This document shows positions 1 to 7,950 of a DNA stretch of 7,987 nt, piece by piece. The stretch's first letter is position 1, and each line of letters starts with the position of its first letter. The DNA is from Scybalousia_A sp964626385 (GTDB lineage Bacteria; Bacteroidota; Bacteroidia; Bacteroidales; P3). The notes under the pieces are model-generated. The model was not told the DNA's origin, ran no database searches, and saw only the letters and a program-made list of their open reading frames with translations. The DNA lies in the NCBI GenBank assembly GCA_964626385.1, contig CAZVEO010000086.1, forward strand, positions 1 to 7,987, read 5' to 3'. The translations under genes were made by a program, and so were the position numbers.

Positions 1-48
1 ACACATTACAAAAAAATAAATAAAAATAGTCAAGTATAAAATTTTATT

Positions 49-56
49 TATCTTTG
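49..56 (+). promoter_or_regulatory. Bacteroidota-type -7 promoter box for the mutase gene
   Basis: The bases TATCTTTG match the Bacteroidota -7 consensus TAnnTTTG exactly. Transcription would be expected to begin a few bases downstream, near 60-63, giving a leader of roughly 40 bases before the ATG at 100. No convincing -33 TTTG element is visible about 20 bases upstream, but that element is often weak in this phylum. The leader is A-rich and has no Shine-Dalgarno sequence, and its size leaves no room for a cobalamin riboswitch. The assignment rests on the consensus match and position only. Confidence 0.6.
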
Positions 57-99
57 CAGAATAAAAATAGAAAGAGTAAAGATAAACACATTTAATAAT

Positions 100-2250
100 A
101 TGAGACCAAATTTTAGTAATGTGGATTTCAAAAAAGTGAGTAACCATGAGAATTTTAGAACATGGGAAAAAGAAATTCACAATGAAAAAAATTGGATGAC
201 TCCCGAGCAAATACCCGTCAAACCAGTTTATGCTGTAGAGGATTTGGAAGGTATGGAGCATTTGAATTACGCTGCAGGAGTCGTTCCTTATCTTAGGGGA
301 CCTTATAGTACAATGTATGTTATGCGTCCTTGGACAATAAGACAATATGCAGGTTTTTCAACAGCAGAGGAAAGTAATGCTTTCTATCGTCGAAATATAG
401 CAGCAGGACAAAAGGGACTTTCCGTGGCTTTTGACCTTCCTACTCATAGAGGCTATGACTCTGACCACCCAAGAGTAGTGGGTGACGTGGGTAAGGCTGG
501 AGTTGCCGTAGATAGTATTTTGGATATGAAAATATTGTTTAACCAAATAGATTTGGGGAAAATGTCTGTTTCTATGACAATGAACGGAGCAGTATTGCCT
601 GTTTTGGCTTTTTATATCATAGCAGCAGAAGAACAAGGTGTTAAACAAGACCAACTTGCAGGTACTATTCAAAATGATATTCTTAAAGAGTTTATGGTGA
701 GAAATACTTATATTTACCCGCCTAAACCTTCTATGAAAATTATTGCCGATATTTTTGAATATACTTCTAAGAATATGCCTAAATTTAACTCCATTTCTAT
801 CTCTGGTTATCATATGCAAGAAGCCGGTGCAACGGCAGATATAGAAATGGCTTATACTCTTGCTGATGGTTTAGAATATTTGAGAGCAGGTATAAATGCA
901 GGAATGTCTGTAGACCAATTTGCTCCTCGTTTGTCTTTTTTCTGGGCTGTGGGTATGAATCATTTTATGGAAATTGCCAAAATGCGTGCTGCTCGTATGC
1001 TATGGGCAAAAATAGTTAATCAATTTAACCCTCAAAATCCTAAATCTTTGGCTCTTAGAACCCACTCTCAGACATCTGGTTGGTCATTGACAGAGCAAGA
1101 CCCTTTTAACAATGTTGCCCGTACTTGTATAGAAGCAATGGGCGCCGCTTTAGGACATACACAATCTTTGCATACCAATGCTTTGGATGAGGCTATTGCT
1201 TTGCCAACAGATTTTTCTGCTCGTATAGCAAGAAATACTCAAATCTATTTGCAAGAGGAAACTAATATTTGCCGTAGTCTTGACCCTTGGGCAGGTAGTT
1301 ATTATGTAGAGAATCTTACGCACGAAATTGCTCACAAGGCTTGGGCTCACATACAAGAAGTGGAAAAACTTGGAGGTATGGCTTCAGCTATAGAAAGCGG
1401 TATTCCCAAAATGCGTATAGAAGAGTCCTCTGCAAGAAAGCAAGCAAGAATAGATGCAGGTATAGATACTATACTTGGAGTAAATAAGTATAGACTTAAA
1501 CACGAGGCTCCTATAGATACATTGGAAATAGACAATACCGCAGTAAGAGAAGCACAGATAAAACGTTTGCAAAAACTTAGAGCAGAGCGTAACGAAGAGG
1601 ATGTACAAGAGGCTTTACGTAAGTTATCCAAAGTGGCTGAGACAGGTGAGGGTAACTTATTAGAAATGTCTATTGATTGCGCAAGAAAGCGTGCTTCTTT
1701 AGGAGAAATTTCTGATGCATGTGAAAAATATTTTGGTAGATATAAGGCAAAAATAAATTTGATTTCAGGCGTGTATAGTCAAGCAACAAAAGATAGTGCT
1801 AAATTTAAAAAAGCAAAAGAATTGGTTAAAGAATTTGAGAAACTTGAAGGTAGAAGACCAAGAGTAATGATTGCTAAAATGGGACAAGATGGTCACGATA
1901 GAGGTGCTAAAGTAGTAGCCACAGGCTATGCAGATATTGGCTTTGATGTGGATATGGGGCCATTGTTCCAAACTCCTGCTGAAGCTGCAAAACAAGCGGT
2001 TGAGAATGATGTTCATATACTTGGAGTTTCTTCTTTGGCTGCGGGACACAAAACTCTTATTCCTCAGGTTATAGAAGAATTGAAAAAACTTGGTAGAGAG
2101 GATATAATAGTAACAGCAGGCGGTGTTATTCCACCACAAGATTATCAATTCTTATATGATGCCGGTGTTGCCGCTGTGTTTGGACCAGGAACAGTTGTTT
2201 CAGACTCTGCCATAAAGATGATGGAATTACTTTTGGCACAAAGGAAATAA
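100..2250 (+). CDS. mutB: Methylmalonyl-CoA mutase, large (catalytic) subunit
   Basis: This cytoplasmic, adenosylcobalamin-dependent enzyme interconverts (R)-methylmalonyl-CoA and succinyl-CoA. In fermentative Bacteroidota it serves propionate formation from succinate. The 716 residues match the full length of the family (about 710-730). An N-terminal TIM barrel (about 55-410) holds the CoA and substrate residues known from the Propionibacterium enzyme: Y69, T71, R76, Y83, Q191, R201 and H238 correspond to its Y75, T77, R82, Y89, Q197, R207 and H244. A linker leads to the C-terminal B12-binding domain (about 587-716) with DGHDRG at 597-602, where H599 is the lower cobalt ligand, SSL at 644-646 and GGVIPP at 674-679. 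Intact catalytic residues argue that this is the catalytic chain and not the small subunit MutA. The ATG at 100 fits the usual Bacteroidales N-terminus (MRxxFxNxDF). The gene has its own promoter and terminator. No mutA is found in the 99 upstream bases or directly downstream, so the partner, if any, lies elsewhere. Confidence 0.97.
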   Translation: MRPNFSNVDFKKVSNHENFRTWEKEIHNEKNWMTPEQIPVKPVYAVEDLEGMEHLNYAAGVVPYLRGPYSTMYVMRPWTIRQYAGFSTAEESNAFYRRNIAAGQKGLSVAFDLPTHRGYDSDHPRVVGDVGKAGVAVDSILDMKILFNQIDLGKMSVSMTMNGAVLPVLAFYIIAAEEQGVKQDQLAGTIQNDILKEFMVRNTYIYPPKPSMKIIADIFEYTSKNMPKFNSISISGYHMQEAGATADIEMAYTLADGLEYLRAGINAGMSVDQFAPRLSFFWAVGMNHFMEIAKMRAARMLWAKIVNQFNPQNPKSLALRTHSQTSGWSLTEQDPFNNVARTCIEAMGAALGHTQSLHTNALDEAIALPTDFSARIARNTQIYLQEETNICRSLDPWAGSYYVENLTHEIAHKAWAHIQEVEKLGGMASAIESGIPKMRIEESSARKQARIDAGIDTILGVNKYRLKHEAPIDTLEIDNTAVREAQIKRLQKLRAERNEEDVQEALRKLSKVAETGEGNLLEMSIDCARKRASLGEISDACEKYFGRYKAKINLISGVYSQATKDSAKFKKAKELVKEFEKLEGRRPRVMIAKMGQDGHDRGAKVVATGYADIGFDVDMGPLFQTPAEAAKQAVENDVHILGVSSLAAGHKTLIPQVIEELKKLGREDIIVTAGGVIPPQDYQFLYDAGVAAVFGPGTVVSDSAIKMMELLLAQRK

Positions 2251-2272
2251 AGTTTATATATACATTTAATAC

Positions 2273-2313
2273 AAAAACAGCATAAGTCATAATTTAAGAT
2301 TTATGCTGTTTTT
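2273..2313 (+). terminator. Intrinsic terminator after mutB
   Basis: A hairpin starts 22 bases after the mutB stop. The arm at 2273-2285 (AAAAACAGCATAA) is perfectly complementary to 2301-2313 (TTATGCTGTTTTT). Three more pairs, including one G-U, extend the stem to 2288/2298 around a 9-base loop. The right arm ends in five T and is followed by ATTTATT, as expected for a Rho-independent terminator. Because the left arm begins with five A, it could also act on the opposite strand. Confidence 0.85.
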
Positions 2314-2420
2314 ATTTATTATGTGCAAGTAAAATATCAATTTTATCCTTATAAACACAGACTCAGATTGTATATTTTTAATTCCTTATACTAAAATTAT
2401 ACTATCTAAAAAAAAACTAC

Positions 2421-2428
2421 TAATTTTG
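2421..2428 (+). promoter_or_regulatory. Bacteroidota-type -7 promoter box directly ahead of uvrA
   Basis: The bases TAATTTTG match TAnnTTTG exactly and end 7 bases before the uvrA ATG at 2436. With usual spacing the transcript would start at about 2431-2436, so the leader would be absent or only a few bases long. No -33 TTTG is apparent near 2397-2401. No LexA-like inverted repeat is recognisable in 2314-2435, so the sequence gives no direct sign of SOS control. The rest of that stretch is AT-rich and shows no other structure. Confidence 0.65.
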
Positions 2429-2435
2429 CAATACA

Positions 2436-5270
2436 ATGAAAAGATTAGAGCAAATTATAGCAAGAGGTATTAGAGTAAATAATTTAAAAAACATAGATGT
2501 AAGCCTACCTCAAAATTCACTTATTGTTATCACTGGCGTTAGCGGAAGTGGAAAATCTTCTTTGGCTTTTGAAACTCTTTTTGCAGAAGGACAAAGACGA
2601 TATATAGAGAGTCTTTCATCATACGCACGTCAATTTATTGGACGTATGCCAAAACCACTCGTAGATAAAATAGAAAATCTCCCTCCTGCTATAGCTGTTC
2701 AACAAAGGACTATCAATCGCAATCCACGTTCCACTGTTGGAACTATGACAGAAATTTATGAATATCTCAAAATGCTTTATGCAAAAATAGGCAAGACATA
2801 CTCTCCTATTTCTGGCAAAGAGGTAAAACGAGATTCTGTTTCAAGTGTTACTGACGTATTGCTTTCTGATTACAAAGACAAGAGGGTATATATTCTTTGT
2901 CCTTTAAATTTTGACTCAGAAAATATGCAACAAAACTTAAATACTTTGTTGCAAATGGGGTATACTCGTTTATTTTTGGAAGGAGAAATTTTTCAAATAG
3001 AAGACCTTTTATCAAAATCTATAATAGCAAAAAAATATAATAAAGCACTTTTACTCATAGATAGGTTGGCAATAAGAGGAGAAGAAAGTTTGAAAATAAG
3101 ACTTGCAGAAAGTATTCATACTGCTTTTAGTGAATCAGATGGTACTTGTATTATTTATTCCGAAGAGGATAAAAAACAAGAAAAATTCTCTAATCGCTTT
3201 GAAATAGATGGGATGGAATTTGTTAAACCTTCCGAGAATTTCTTTTCTTTTAATAATAGATATGGAGCCTGTCCTGTTTGCAATGGTTTGGGCTACATAG
3301 AAGGTATTAGCGACGAACTCGTTATTACCAAACCTTATCTTTCTGTTTATGATGATGTAGTCAATTGTTGGAAAGGTGCTGTAATGTCCAACTATAAAAA
3401 AGATTTTATAAGCAAAGCAAATACAATCTTTCCCATACACAAGCCTTACCAAGAACTTTCGGACAAGCAAAGGGATTTATTATGGAATGGAGATGAGAAG
3501 AGAGAGATAATAGGTATAAATCAATTTTTTGAAATAGTAAGGAGCGAGTCTTACAAGATACAATATCGTGTGCTTTTGTCCAAATATAGAGGTAGGACTA
3601 TTTGTCCCGAGTGTAATGGTACAAGATTAAGAAAGGATGTCGCTTACGTCAAAATAAATGGAAAATCATTTATAGATATTTTGAATATGCCTATAGAGGA
3701 GGTTGCAGAATTCTTTAATAATTTGTCGCTTGACAAGTTTGATACTCAAGCCTCCGAAAGACTTCTCAAAGAGATAAATACTAGATTAACTTATTTATTA
3801 CAAGTAGGTTTAGGCTATATTACTCTTTCGCGTCAAGCTAATACTCTTTCCGGTGGTGAGGCACAAAGAATAGTTCTTGCCACAAGTATCGGTTCTCCTT
3901 TGGTTGGTTCAATGTACATCTTAGATGAACCAACAATAGGACTTCATACCATTGACACCAATAATCTTATAGGTGTTCTCAAAGGGTTAAGAGATGAAGG
4001 AAATACGGTAATAGTTGTAGAGCATGATGAGGACGTAATTAGAAATGCTGATTATATTGTAGATATAGGACCTCGTGCCGGTGTTTTTGGTGGTGAAGTT
4101 TGTCTTTCTTGCTCTTTAGACCAACTTAAAAAAATGTGTCAAACAAAAGATTTAACAAAATTTGAGACAGCCTATCAGCAACCTTCAAAATCTCTTACCC
4201 TCCAATATTTGAGCGGACAGAAAAGTATTGCCCTGCCTGAATTTGATAGAAAGAGTAAGGAGTACATACAAATAGACAATATTTGCAAAAACAATATTAA
4301 TGGCATAAGCCTAAGAATTCCATTAAATGTTAAAGTGGTAGTTTGTGGAGTAAGTGGAAGTGGCAAAAGTACTTTGATAAATAAAGTTTTAGTAAATGCA
4401 ATAAGACAATATTTGGATATACCTTGCGAAGAAATACCTAATTGCTTACCAGTTCATGGTTCGCTTTCCCTTATAAAAGATATTCAAGTCGTAGACCAAA
4501 ATTCTATAGGACGCTCTTCTCGTAGCAACCCTGCTTTGTATACGGGAGTCTTTGATCATATACGAGCATTATTTGCTTCTCAACCTTTAGCCAAACTTCG
4601 TAAAGCACGTATGGGTTATTTTTCTTTTAATGTAGAAGGTGGAGGTAGATGTGAGGTTTGCAAAGGAGATGGTAGTATAGAGGTTAAAATGCAGTTTATG
4701 GCAGACGTTACTTTGGAATGTGAGGCCTGTCATGGCAAACGTTATAAAGAAGAGGCTTTAGAAATCAAATATAAGGACAAGAATATTGCAGATGTTCTTA
4801 GTATGACGGTGGATGAGGCTTGTGAGTTTTTTAATGATGAAGAAGATAACAATGTAAAGAAGATTGCCTACACCATAAGAGTTTTACAAAGTGTTGGTTT
4901 AGGTTATCTTTCTTTGGGACAATCTCTTAGTACTCTATCAGGAGGCGAAGCACAAAGAATAAAATTGGCAACCTATTTGCAAGGGGAAAAGAATCTGCAA
5001 CCAACACTATTTGTTTTTGATGAACCAACAACAGGATTGCACTTTGATGATATTCAAAAACTTAATTCTTGTTTTGATGCTTTGATAGAAAAAGGCCATT
5101 CGGTTATCATAATAGAGCATCATTTGGATATAATCAAAACAGCAGATTGGCTTATAGAAATGGGACCAGGTGGGGGAAAACACGGAGGTAAAATAATTTT
5201 TGAAGGCACACCAAGACAGATGCTTGAAAAAGATACTCCTACATCTCAATTTCTCAAAGAAAAATTGTAA
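2436..5270 (+). CDS. uvrA: UvrABC excinuclease subunit A
   Basis: UvrA is the damage-recognition ATPase of nucleotide excision repair; as a dimer it loads UvrB onto lesions. At 944 residues it matches the usual full length (E. coli 940). Both ABC ATPase halves are intact. Half 1 has Walker A GVSGSGKSS at 34-42 (K40), signature LSGGE at 471-475 and Walker B ILDEP at 495-499. Half 2 has Walker A GVSGSGKST at 638-646 (K644), LSGGE at 834-838 and Walker B with D862 and E863. The C-terminal zinc finger is complete, with C739, C742, C762 and C765 in the canonical CX2C-X19-CX2C spacing, next to the glycine-rich segment that contacts DNA. The UvrB-binding and insertion regions lie at about 120-260 and 285-390. 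The first zinc module is degenerate: S123 and S126 replace the usual CxxC, E256 and G259 replace another, and only C279/C282 remain. From memory, this is shared by Bacteroidota UvrA. The ATG at 2436 is required, since the next in-frame ATG comes after the first Walker A. No terminator separates it from the next gene. Confidence 0.97.
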   Translation: MKRLEQIIARGIRVNNLKNIDVSLPQNSLIVITGVSGSGKSSLAFETLFAEGQRRYIESLSSYARQFIGRMPKPLVDKIENLPPAIAVQQRTINRNPRSTVGTMTEIYEYLKMLYAKIGKTYSPISGKEVKRDSVSSVTDVLLSDYKDKRVYILCPLNFDSENMQQNLNTLLQMGYTRLFLEGEIFQIEDLLSKSIIAKKYNKALLLIDRLAIRGEESLKIRLAESIHTAFSESDGTCIIYSEEDKKQEKFSNRFEIDGMEFVKPSENFFSFNNRYGACPVCNGLGYIEGISDELVITKPYLSVYDDVVNCWKGAVMSNYKKDFISKANTIFPIHKPYQELSDKQRDLLWNGDEKREIIGINQFFEIVRSESYKIQYRVLLSKYRGRTICPECNGTRLRKDVAYVKINGKSFIDILNMPIEEVAEFFNNLSLDKFDTQASERLLKEINTRLTYLLQVGLGYITLSRQANTLSGGEAQRIVLATSIGSPLVGSMYILDEPTIGLHTIDTNNLIGVLKGLRDEGNTVIVVEHDEDVIRNADYIVDIGPRAGVFGGEVCLSCSLDQLKKMCQTKDLTKFETAYQQPSKSLTLQYLSGQKSIALPEFDRKSKEYIQIDNICKNNINGISLRIPLNVKVVVCGVSGSGKSTLINKVLVNAIRQYLDIPCEEIPNCLPVHGSLSLIKDIQVVDQNSIGRSSRSNPALYTGVFDHIRALFASQPLAKLRKARMGYFSFNVEGGGRCEVCKGDGSIEVKMQFMADVTLECEACHGKRYKEEALEIKYKDKNIADVLSMTVDEACEFFNDEEDNNVKKIAYTIRVLQSVGLGYLSLGQSLSTLSGGEAQRIKLATYLQGEKNLQPTLFVFDEPTTGLHFDDIQKLNSCFDALIEKGHSVIIIEHHLDIIKTADWLIEMGPGGGKHGGKIIFEGTPRQMLEKDTPTSQFLKEKL

Positions 5271-5297
5271 TCATAGCACTAACTCTGTATTCTTTTT

Positions 5298-6401
5298 ATG
5301 ATGTATAAAATTAAATATTTGTTCTATTTTCTTGTCTTTGTATTATTTGTCAAAAGTACGATGACTTATTGTCAAAATGATACTTCTTTAGTTTCTACAA
5401 AACATTACAATCTTGCTTTAGGCAATATGGATAAGCAAAGAAAAGCAAATATAAATGTTGGGCTTGTAGGTGATTTAAACAATCTAAACGGCATACAATT
5501 TAATCTTGTTTCTTCTTGGATTAGACAAAACAGCAAGGGTGTAAATTGGGGCAGTGCTGGTGCCTTTACAAGAAATAATATGAGTGGATTGCAATACGCT
5601 TCTATTATCAATGTCGTAGGAGGTCAAATGACAGGGCTTCAACTTTCCACCATTCTCAACATAGCAAAACAAACCAAAGGAGTACAGATATCTTCCTTTA
5701 ACAATATGAACGGAAGTGCTTTAAAAGGCTTACAACTCTGCGGTATAGAAAATATTTCTAATGGTGTGGAAAAGGGAATGCAACTATCAGGTATTACCAA
5801 TATAGCAATCAATAATATGAAGGGATTTCAGTTTTCTCCTTTCAACTATGCGGATACTCTCAACGGTTTGCAAATAGGACTAATTAATATTTCCATAGAA
5901 CAGCAAAAAGGAGTACAGATAGGGGTTTTTAATTATTCTCGCAACAATACGGCAAAAAAAATAGGTCTCGTCAATCTTTCACCTTTAACTCGTATTCAAA
6001 TGATGTTTTTTGGTGGCAACGCTTCAAAAATAAATCTTGCTGCACGTTTCAAAAACAATAATACCTATAATATTCTCGGTTTTGGCACTCATTATATGGG
6101 ATTGGACGAGGAGTTTTCAGGTTCTTTTTTTTATCGTCTCGGCTATTGGAAAAACATTTTCAATGAAAAATGGGCTATATATGGAGATTTTGGCTTTTCT
6201 CATATAGAAACATTCCAACAAAATGATTTGGAAACTCCCGAGCGACTATATTCGCTTAATGCCAATATTAGTTTGGAATACCAATGTTTTGAGCGTTTGG
6301 GCTTTTTTACTGGAATAGGTTACGGTATAGACCGCTATTATCAGCACAACAAAAATTATAGAAAATCCTTTCTTATTAAGGTAGGTTTGGTTCTGTTTTA
6401 A
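5298..6401 (+). CDS. Secreted GxQ-repeat protein (LA_2272-like) with beta-barrel-like C-terminus
   Basis: The function is unknown. The 367-residue product starts with a signal peptide: a short basic start, then a hydrophobic stretch at about 6-20, with probable cleavage near residues 25-27 and no proper lipobox. Residues 65 to about 229 consist of about eleven units of 14-16 residues with the pattern G-[LVMIF]-Q-[hydrophobic]-x(3)-[FIV]-N, which resembles the LA_2272 family of surface repeat proteins first named in Leptospira. Residues from about 240 to 367 show at least seven alternating, aromatic-rich strands, and the protein ends in Phe, as outer-membrane barrels often do. I infer an outer-membrane or surface protein, with the repeats forming a regular beta structure. 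The start may be the ATG at 5298 or the next one at 5301, and no Shine-Dalgarno sequence is present to decide. It lies 27 bases after uvrA with no terminator or clear promoter between, and 19 bases before the next gene, so cotranscription is likely. Confidence 0.85.
   Translation: MMYKIKYLFYFLVFVLFVKSTMTYCQNDTSLVSTKHYNLALGNMDKQRKANINVGLVGDLNNLNGIQFNLVSSWIRQNSKGVNWGSAGAFTRNNMSGLQYASIINVVGGQMTGLQLSTILNIAKQTKGVQISSFNNMNGSALKGLQLCGIENISNGVEKGMQLSGITNIAINNMKGFQFSPFNYADTLNGLQIGLINISIEQQKGVQIGVFNYSRNNTAKKIGLVNLSPLTRIQMMFFGGNASKINLAARFKNNNTYNILGFGTHYMGLDEEFSGSFFYRLGYWKNIFNEKWAIYGDFGFSHIETFQQNDLETPERLYSLNANISLEYQCFERLGFFTGIGYGIDRYYQHNKNYRKSFLIKVGLVLF
5490..5984 (+). repeat. Coding tandem repeat, about 11 units of roughly 16 codons
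   Basis: Units begin at protein residues 65, 81, 97, 113, 128, 144, 160, 176, 190 and 205, with a degenerate last unit near 221. The period is therefore 14-16 residues. Typical unit starts are GLQLSTILN, GVQISSFNN, GMQLSGITN, GLQIGLINI and GVQIGVFNY. The DNA has diverged; the clearest exact match is a 15-base word, AAAGGAGTACAGATA, at 5676-5690 and 5907-5921. This indicates an old repeat kept by protein-level selection and not a recent DNA expansion. Confidence 0.85.
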
Positions 6402-6420
6402 ACAAAAACTCTATGTAATT

Positions 6421-7905
6421 ATGAAAAAATTTTCAATCTTTATACTGCTATTGCTGTTTGCAATATTTTCTTCTTGCAATGTAGTTACCTTAGATACACT
6501 TTATTTTCAAGATAATACCATACTAAAAAAAGAATTACCTCCCACATCTTTATCACGTAGTATTTTTCTTTCCTCCATTGAGGTTGTGGGAATAAATGCT
6601 TTTGTAAACGGTTTTGATAGATTTGTGCTTAATGCCGAGTTTGCTGAAATAAGTTTTCATAGTATTAAACACAATTTCAAAAATGGTTTTGTTTGGGATT
6701 ATGATAAGTTTTCTACCAATCTGTTTTTTCACCCTTATCACGGTGGTTTATACTTCAATGCGGCAAGAAGTAATGGCTTAAATTTTTGGCAATCTGCTCC
6801 TTTTAGTTTGTTTGGTTCTTTTATGTGGGAGATGGCAGGCGAAATAGAACCACCAAGCATAAACGATATTTTTGCCACTACCTTAGGGGGGATAGCAATG
6901 GGAGAAATAACTCACAGACTTTCTAATCTTGTTATTGACGAATCAACCTATGGTTGGGAAAGATTTTTCAGAGAGTTCTTAGCCACTGGTATTTGTCCAA
7001 TTAAGGGCTTAAATAGAATTATTAGCGGGCAAGCCTTTAAACATACCAATTACAAATACCACGATTATTCTGCTTTACCTGTGGATTTTTCTTTTAGTGG
7101 AGGTTGGCGTTACCTTGCCGATAAAGGTTCTTTGATAAGGGGAGAAAGCAACCCTTTTCTTGTAGCACAAATAGATTATGGTGATGTTTATAATACCGAT
7201 AACAACAAGCCTTACGACTATTTTTCAGCACAAATCAATCTTTCTCTTTCAAAAAATCAACCGCTTATATCCGAAGCCCATTTTATAGGAAGGTTATATG
7301 GTTTAGACCTTAATACCTCCACTTCTGTCAAATCACAGGTAGGCTTTTTCCAACATTTTAATTATTATGATTCCGAACCAGTTATAGACGGACTTACCCA
7401 AGTTCCCTATCGTATATCAGAAGCAGCTTCTTTGGGTGTTGGACTTCTATACTCTTTAAAAAATCTAGGCAACCTTAGTATGCTTAGCGGACAACTTTAT
7501 GCCAACGGGGTTTTATTGGGTGGTAGTATAAGCGATTATTTTAACAATATAGACAGAGATTACAATTTGGCAAGCGGTTTTGCTGTACATTTAAAAACCA
7601 ATGTGGAGTTTGCTCAATATGGTCGTTTTTTGCTTTTCGCTGATTATTATAATTTATGGACATGGAAGGGTATAGAAAAAATTAAAAATATAGAATCAAA
7701 AGACCCGCTTTATTTAAATGTACAAGGGAATAAAAGCAACGCTCGTCTTTTAGTAGTTAGTCCAAATATAGAAATGAGACTTAGAGAAAATTTAGACTTT
7801 ATTATTTCTCTTTCGTATTATTTACGTCTAACAGAATATTCCTACTACAAAAACGTAGAAAGCCATACCTTTGAATTTAAAACCGGCCTAAAATACAGCT
7901 TATAA
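6421..7905 (+). CDS. DUF3943 domain protein, putative outer-membrane lipoprotein
   Basis: The function is unknown. The 494-residue product starts with a lipoprotein-type signal: lysines at 2-3, a hydrophobic core at 4-16 and FSSC at 16-19, making C19 the likely lipidated residue (Phe at -3 is less common but tolerated). The middle part looks like DUF3943: HPYHGG at 104-109, then N and RS residues, WEMAGE at 136-141 and PPSINDIFATTLGGIAMGE at about 144-162. This family is known mainly from Bacteroidota and Proteobacteria, usually without an assigned role. From about 215 to the end, short alternating aromatic and polar strands suggest an outer-membrane beta-barrel. The ATG at 6421 is the natural start because it gives the complete signal. 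The gene follows the repeat protein by 19 bases and is probably cotranscribed with it; the two may work at the same membrane, but no shared function is shown. A hairpin lies 46 bases after the stop. Confidence 0.85.
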   Translation: MKKFSIFILLLLFAIFSSCNVVTLDTLYFQDNTILKKELPPTSLSRSIFLSSIEVVGINAFVNGFDRFVLNAEFAEISFHSIKHNFKNGFVWDYDKFSTNLFFHPYHGGLYFNAARSNGLNFWQSAPFSLFGSFMWEMAGEIEPPSINDIFATTLGGIAMGEITHRLSNLVIDESTYGWERFFREFLATGICPIKGLNRIISGQAFKHTNYKYHDYSALPVDFSFSGGWRYLADKGSLIRGESNPFLVAQIDYGDVYNTDNNKPYDYFSAQINLSLSKNQPLISEAHFIGRLYGLDLNTSTSVKSQVGFFQHFNYYDSEPVIDGLTQVPYRISEAASLGVGLLYSLKNLGNLSMLSGQLYANGVLLGGSISDYFNNIDRDYNLASGFAVHLKTNVEFAQYGRFLLFADYYNLWTWKGIEKIKNIESKDPLYLNVQGNKSNARLLVVSPNIEMRLRENLDFIISLSYYLRLTEYSYYKNVESHTFEFKTGLKYSL

Positions 7906-7950
7906 TAATTATAAATCTCATTAGTAGTAAATTATTCCATTATCAAGTTC

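Noticed and set aside
36..47. 12-base palindrome ATAAAATTTTAT just before the mutB promoter box, possible operator
   Set aside because: It is perfect but made only of A and T in a very AT-rich stretch, where such palindromes arise by chance.
1..99. Cobalamin riboswitch ahead of the B12-dependent mutase
   Set aside because: The predicted leader is only about 40 bases and shows no B12-box-like sequence or conserved stem. A cobalamin riboswitch needs far more length.
358..819. Minus-strand open frame of 153 codons inside mutB
   Set aside because: It lies wholly antisense to a strongly conserved enzyme, its translation is rich in Cys, His and Ser with no recognisable domain, and it has no promoter. 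It is a shadow frame, as are the other minus-strand frames in mutB, uvrA and the envelope genes.
5194..5202. TAATTTTTG near the end of uvrA as a promoter for the repeat-protein gene
   Set aside because: It has one base too many between TA and TTTG compared with TAnnTTTG, and it lies about 95 bases inside the uvrA coding region. The match is too weak to call.
5288..5297. TATTCTTTTT directly before the ATG at 5298 as a -7 box
   Set aside because: It lacks the final G, has wrong spacing, and would put the transcript start inside the coding region.
5490..5984. Direct repeats that might indicate a CRISPR array or recombination cassette
   Set aside because: The periodicity is at protein level inside an intact reading frame, with diverged DNA and no spacer structure.
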